43,150 nucleotides of DNA from Candidatus Coprenecus pullicola (GTDB taxonomy: Bacteria; Bacteroidota; Bacteroidia; Bacteroidales; UBA932), in contig DVHR01000080.1 in NCBI GenBank assembly GCA_018711925.1, positions 1-43,150 on the forward strand, read 5' to 3'. The notes beneath the pieces were generated by a model that had not been told where the DNA came from, searched no databases, and saw only the letters and a list, made by a program, of their open reading frames with translations. Each line of letters opens with the position of its first letter. The stretch's first letter is position 1. Of this stretch, positions 41,360-43,150 are shown in pieces. A program made the translations under genes and the position numbers.

Positions 41360-42634
41360 TTATTCTGTTTTAATGTCCTTGTTTACATTCTTGGAGCCGA
41401 GCAGCGCATAGTAAAGCATGTAAGCGAAGCCGGCTATGAGCAGCCAGTAGCTGTTGAGGAATCCCACACTGTCTGCGATAGCACCCTGTACAGCCGGGAT
41501 GATCCCTCCGCCGCAGACCATCATCATGAATATGCCGGAGGCTGCCGATGTGTATTTGCCAAGTCCCTCTACGGCAAGGTTGAATATGACGCCCCACATT
41601 ACCGATGTGCAGAGGCCGCATAGTACGAGGAACAGGCAGTTGACGGGTACTTCCGCGAATCCGAACGAGAGGTTGGAGTTCATTACAGGCATCTTGACTA
41701 TATTGCTGTCCGGCATGAATATGGCTAAGAGCATGAGGATGATGCCTCCGCTTGCCACAGTGGTCAGCATCGCCTTGCTGGACACCTTGCCTCCGAAGAG
41801 TCCGCCGATGAGACGGCCTACCAGCATTAGCAGCCAGTACGTTCCTACTACGCTGCCTGCCACGGTCGTGTCAATCCCCTTGCCCATGGTCGGGTCGGTC
41901 ATGAAGAGATTCATGATGTTGGGTATGCCTACCTCCACTCCTACGTATATGAATATGCAGATGATGCCGAGGATGAAGTGCCTGAACGACCATGCGCTGT
42001 ACTTGTCCTTGACTGCGTCCTTCTCCTTGCGGACAACGAAAGGCTCTGGGATTTTAGATAGGAAAAGCACTATGAAGGCCAGGGCGAAAATTCCCATGGC
42101 AAGGAACAGTACGGGATTGGCATTGGATATCTTGGCTCCGGCAATGTCACCTATCAGATATCCGCCCAGTACAGGAGCTAGGGTGGCTGCCGTGGAGTTG
42201 AATACACCTCCGAACTGAATCAGCTGGTTGCCTTTGTTTCCACCGCCTCCGAGTGTGTTGAGCATCGGGTTGACCACGGTATTGAGCATGCACATCGAGA
42301 ATCCGGATATGAACGCGCCGATGAGGTATACAGGGAAACTGTCGGCGGTACCGGACAGGAATGTGACACCGACTCCCACGAAGCCTACTGCGACGGCGGT
42401 AAGGGCTGTTTTCTTATAGCCGATGCGCTGCAGCAGGATGCCGGCGGGAATACCCATGCACAAGTAGGCCAGGAAATTCATCAGATTGCCGAGCTGGGAT
42501 TGGAAGTTGGAAAGGGAGAACTGGGATTTTACGATTACACCAAGAGGGTTCTGCAGTCCCGTTACGAATGCGATCATGAAGAACAGAGCGAACATCATCG
42601 CAATAGGGAGCGCGTAGTTTTTCTTTTCAGTCAT
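41360..42634 (-). CDS. FHS-family sugar:proton symporter
   Basis: The 424-residue product has 12 hydrophobic segments. FHS-family features include the early helix FFMIAFVTGLQNPLGVIVKS, GNLMNFLAYLCMGIPAGILL with QRIGYKKTAL loop, NTVVNPMLNTLGGGGNKGNQ and FGGVFNSTAATLAPVLGGYL. Members import fucose, glucose, galactose or mannose with protons. Pairing with a ROK kinase points to glucose or another hexose. A -7 box TACTTTTG on the minus strand lies upstream at 42662-42669. Confidence 0.92.
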   Translation of the reverse strand: MTEKKNYALPIAMMFALFFMIAFVTGLQNPLGVIVKSQFSLSNFQSQLGNLMNFLAYLCMGIPAGILLQRIGYKKTALTAVAVGFVGVGVTFLSGTADSFPVYLIGAFISGFSMCMLNTVVNPMLNTLGGGGNKGNQLIQFGGVFNSTAATLAPVLGGYLIGDIAGAKISNANPVLFLAMGIFALAFIVLFLSKIPEPFVVRKEKDAVKDKYSAWSFRHFILGIICIFIYVGVEVGIPNIMNLFMTDPTMGKGIDTTVAGSVVGTYWLLMLVGRLIGGLFGGKVSSKAMLTTVASGGIILMLLAIFMPDSNIVKMPVMNSNLSFGFAEVPVNCLFLVLCGLCTSVMWGVIFNLAVEGLGKYTSAASGIFMMMVCGGGIIPAVQGAIADSVGFLNSYWLLIAGFAYMLYYALLGSKNVNKDIKTE

Positions 42635-42661
42635 AGTAGTACACAGTTAATGTTTACGGTG

Positions 42662-42669
42662 CAAAAGTA
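42662..42669 (-). promoter_or_regulatory. -7 box of the symporter-kinase operon
   Basis: TACTTTTG on the minus strand at 42662-42669 fits TAnnTTTG, 27 bp before the symporter ATG. No TTG lies at the -33 distance; the region overlaps the end of the Crp-like gene, whose product could help. Confidence 0.5.
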
Positions 42670-42682
42670 TGAATAATTATTT

Positions 42683-43150
42683 TTACTTGTTCATCAGCTT
42701 TTTCTTAAGATTGCACAGATACTGCGGGGTGACCCCCAGATAAGAGGCCAGAACCTTGCCCGGAACGGCGTCTATGATTTCGGGACGGTTTTTCAGAATG
42801 GACAGGTAGCGGTCCTTGGCGGCACCGTTGATCAGGAACAGCTTGTGCTCGCATGTAAACAGTTGTCCCATGGCGAGGTTGAACATCCATTGGGAGAATT
42901 CAGGAGAATCCTTCAGCATACTGTCAAAAGTGTTTTTGTCCATTCTCATAACGGCTGCAGGAGTCTTGCAGTTCTCCGCTATGAGAAATGCCGGAGTCTG
43001 CATATAATAGGCGTGCGGGGAGAGAATGATGGTACCCGGTGTCGCGAAACCGAAAGTGCTCTCACGGTATTCCTCAATGTGGAAAATCCTGATAATGCCT
43101 TCTTTAAGGCAGTAAATGTCAGTGTTGATCCGATCGTAGTCTATAAGGCG
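42683..43150 (-). CDS. Crp/Fnr-family regulator, 3' part (cut by window edge)
   Basis: The frame is open to the window edge and reads RLIDYDRINTDIYCLKEGII, then RIFHIEEYRESTFGFATPGT and so on, the end of a cyclic-nucleotide-binding-type domain. It ends with KVLASYLGVTPQYLCNLKKK LMNK, the helix-turn-helix and stop. 155 residues are visible; about 35 N-terminal residues should lie outside. It controls unknown genes, perhaps the adjacent symporter operon. The N-terminal sensor residues are not visible, so the ligand cannot be judged. Confidence 0.88.
   Translation of the reverse strand, partial: RLIDYDRINTDIYCLKEGIIRIFHIEEYRESTFGFATPGTIILSPHAYYMQTPAFLIAENCKTPAAVMRMDKNTFDSMLKDSPEFSQWMFNLAMGQLFTCEHKLFLINGAAKDRYLSILKNRPEIIDAVPGKVLASYLGVTPQYLCNLKKKLMNK

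Overview
The window is chromosomal DNA from a member of the Bacteroidota, almost certainly order Bacteroidales. Support comes from the many promoters with the -7 element TAnnTTTG and a -33 TTG typical of the Bacteroidetes primary sigma factor, from short lipobox lipoproteins, and from gene families common in that group (FHS sugar symporter with a ROK glucokinase, a patatin/BamA-like outer-membrane protein, RhuM, DUF4595-like and major-paralogous-domain lipoproteins). GC content is moderate to high. Genus cannot be fixed from the sequence alone.

Left part (1-14568) is mostly housekeeping. The minus-strand block tRNA-Thr(TGT), tRNA-Tyr, tRNA-Gly, tRNA-Thr(GGT), tuf has the same order as the E. 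coli tufB operon. It is followed by minus-strand dxs, purA and ssb, a divergent plus-strand pair of paralogous MFS transporters, a small ATPase relic, threonine aldolase and recJ on the minus strand, and plus-strand lysS, a TrmH-type rRNA/tRNA methyltransferase and an unusually long aroE.

The middle (14569-28390) is a plastic accessory region. It holds an electrophile/redox gene set (iron-containing alcohol dehydrogenase, periplasmic flavodoxin, AraC regulator, zinc-ribbon flavin-type protein, DUF362 protein, two FMN reductases, an NTF2-like protein, an HxlR regulator and an aldo/keto reductase). Several of these are broken by internal deletions and frameshifts. Inserted among them is a piece of a type I restriction locus (a DUF1016/PDDEXK nuclease between gene tails), a truncated RhuM gene and an intact class II Fic protein. 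About 2.3 kb of non-coding DNA is packed with hairpin repeats of at least three kinds, and there is a relic of the 5' end of rlmN 4 kb away from the intact gene.

The right part (28395-43150) returns to ordinary chromosome: a lipoprotein, a NarL-type two-component pair, rlmN, a patatin-barrel protein overlapping recX, a large lipoprotein with internal repeats, prfB with its programmed +1 frameshift, and a minus-strand operon of ROK glucokinase and FHS symporter preceded by a partial Crp/Fnr regulator.

The most unusual signals are non-coding: (1) long hairpins whose outer arms are near-perfectly complementary but differ between loci around a shared two-hairpin core; (2) a second hairpin family with a conserved GAATCGCGG(G)AAA loop and changing stems; (3) a 160-175 bp element built of four alternating GTCCAGCA boxes; (4) a promoter module present three times with an identical 25-bp offset between -7 box and a conserved operator; and (5) the restriction-locus fragment sitting between direct repeats of the alcohol-dehydrogenase promoter region.
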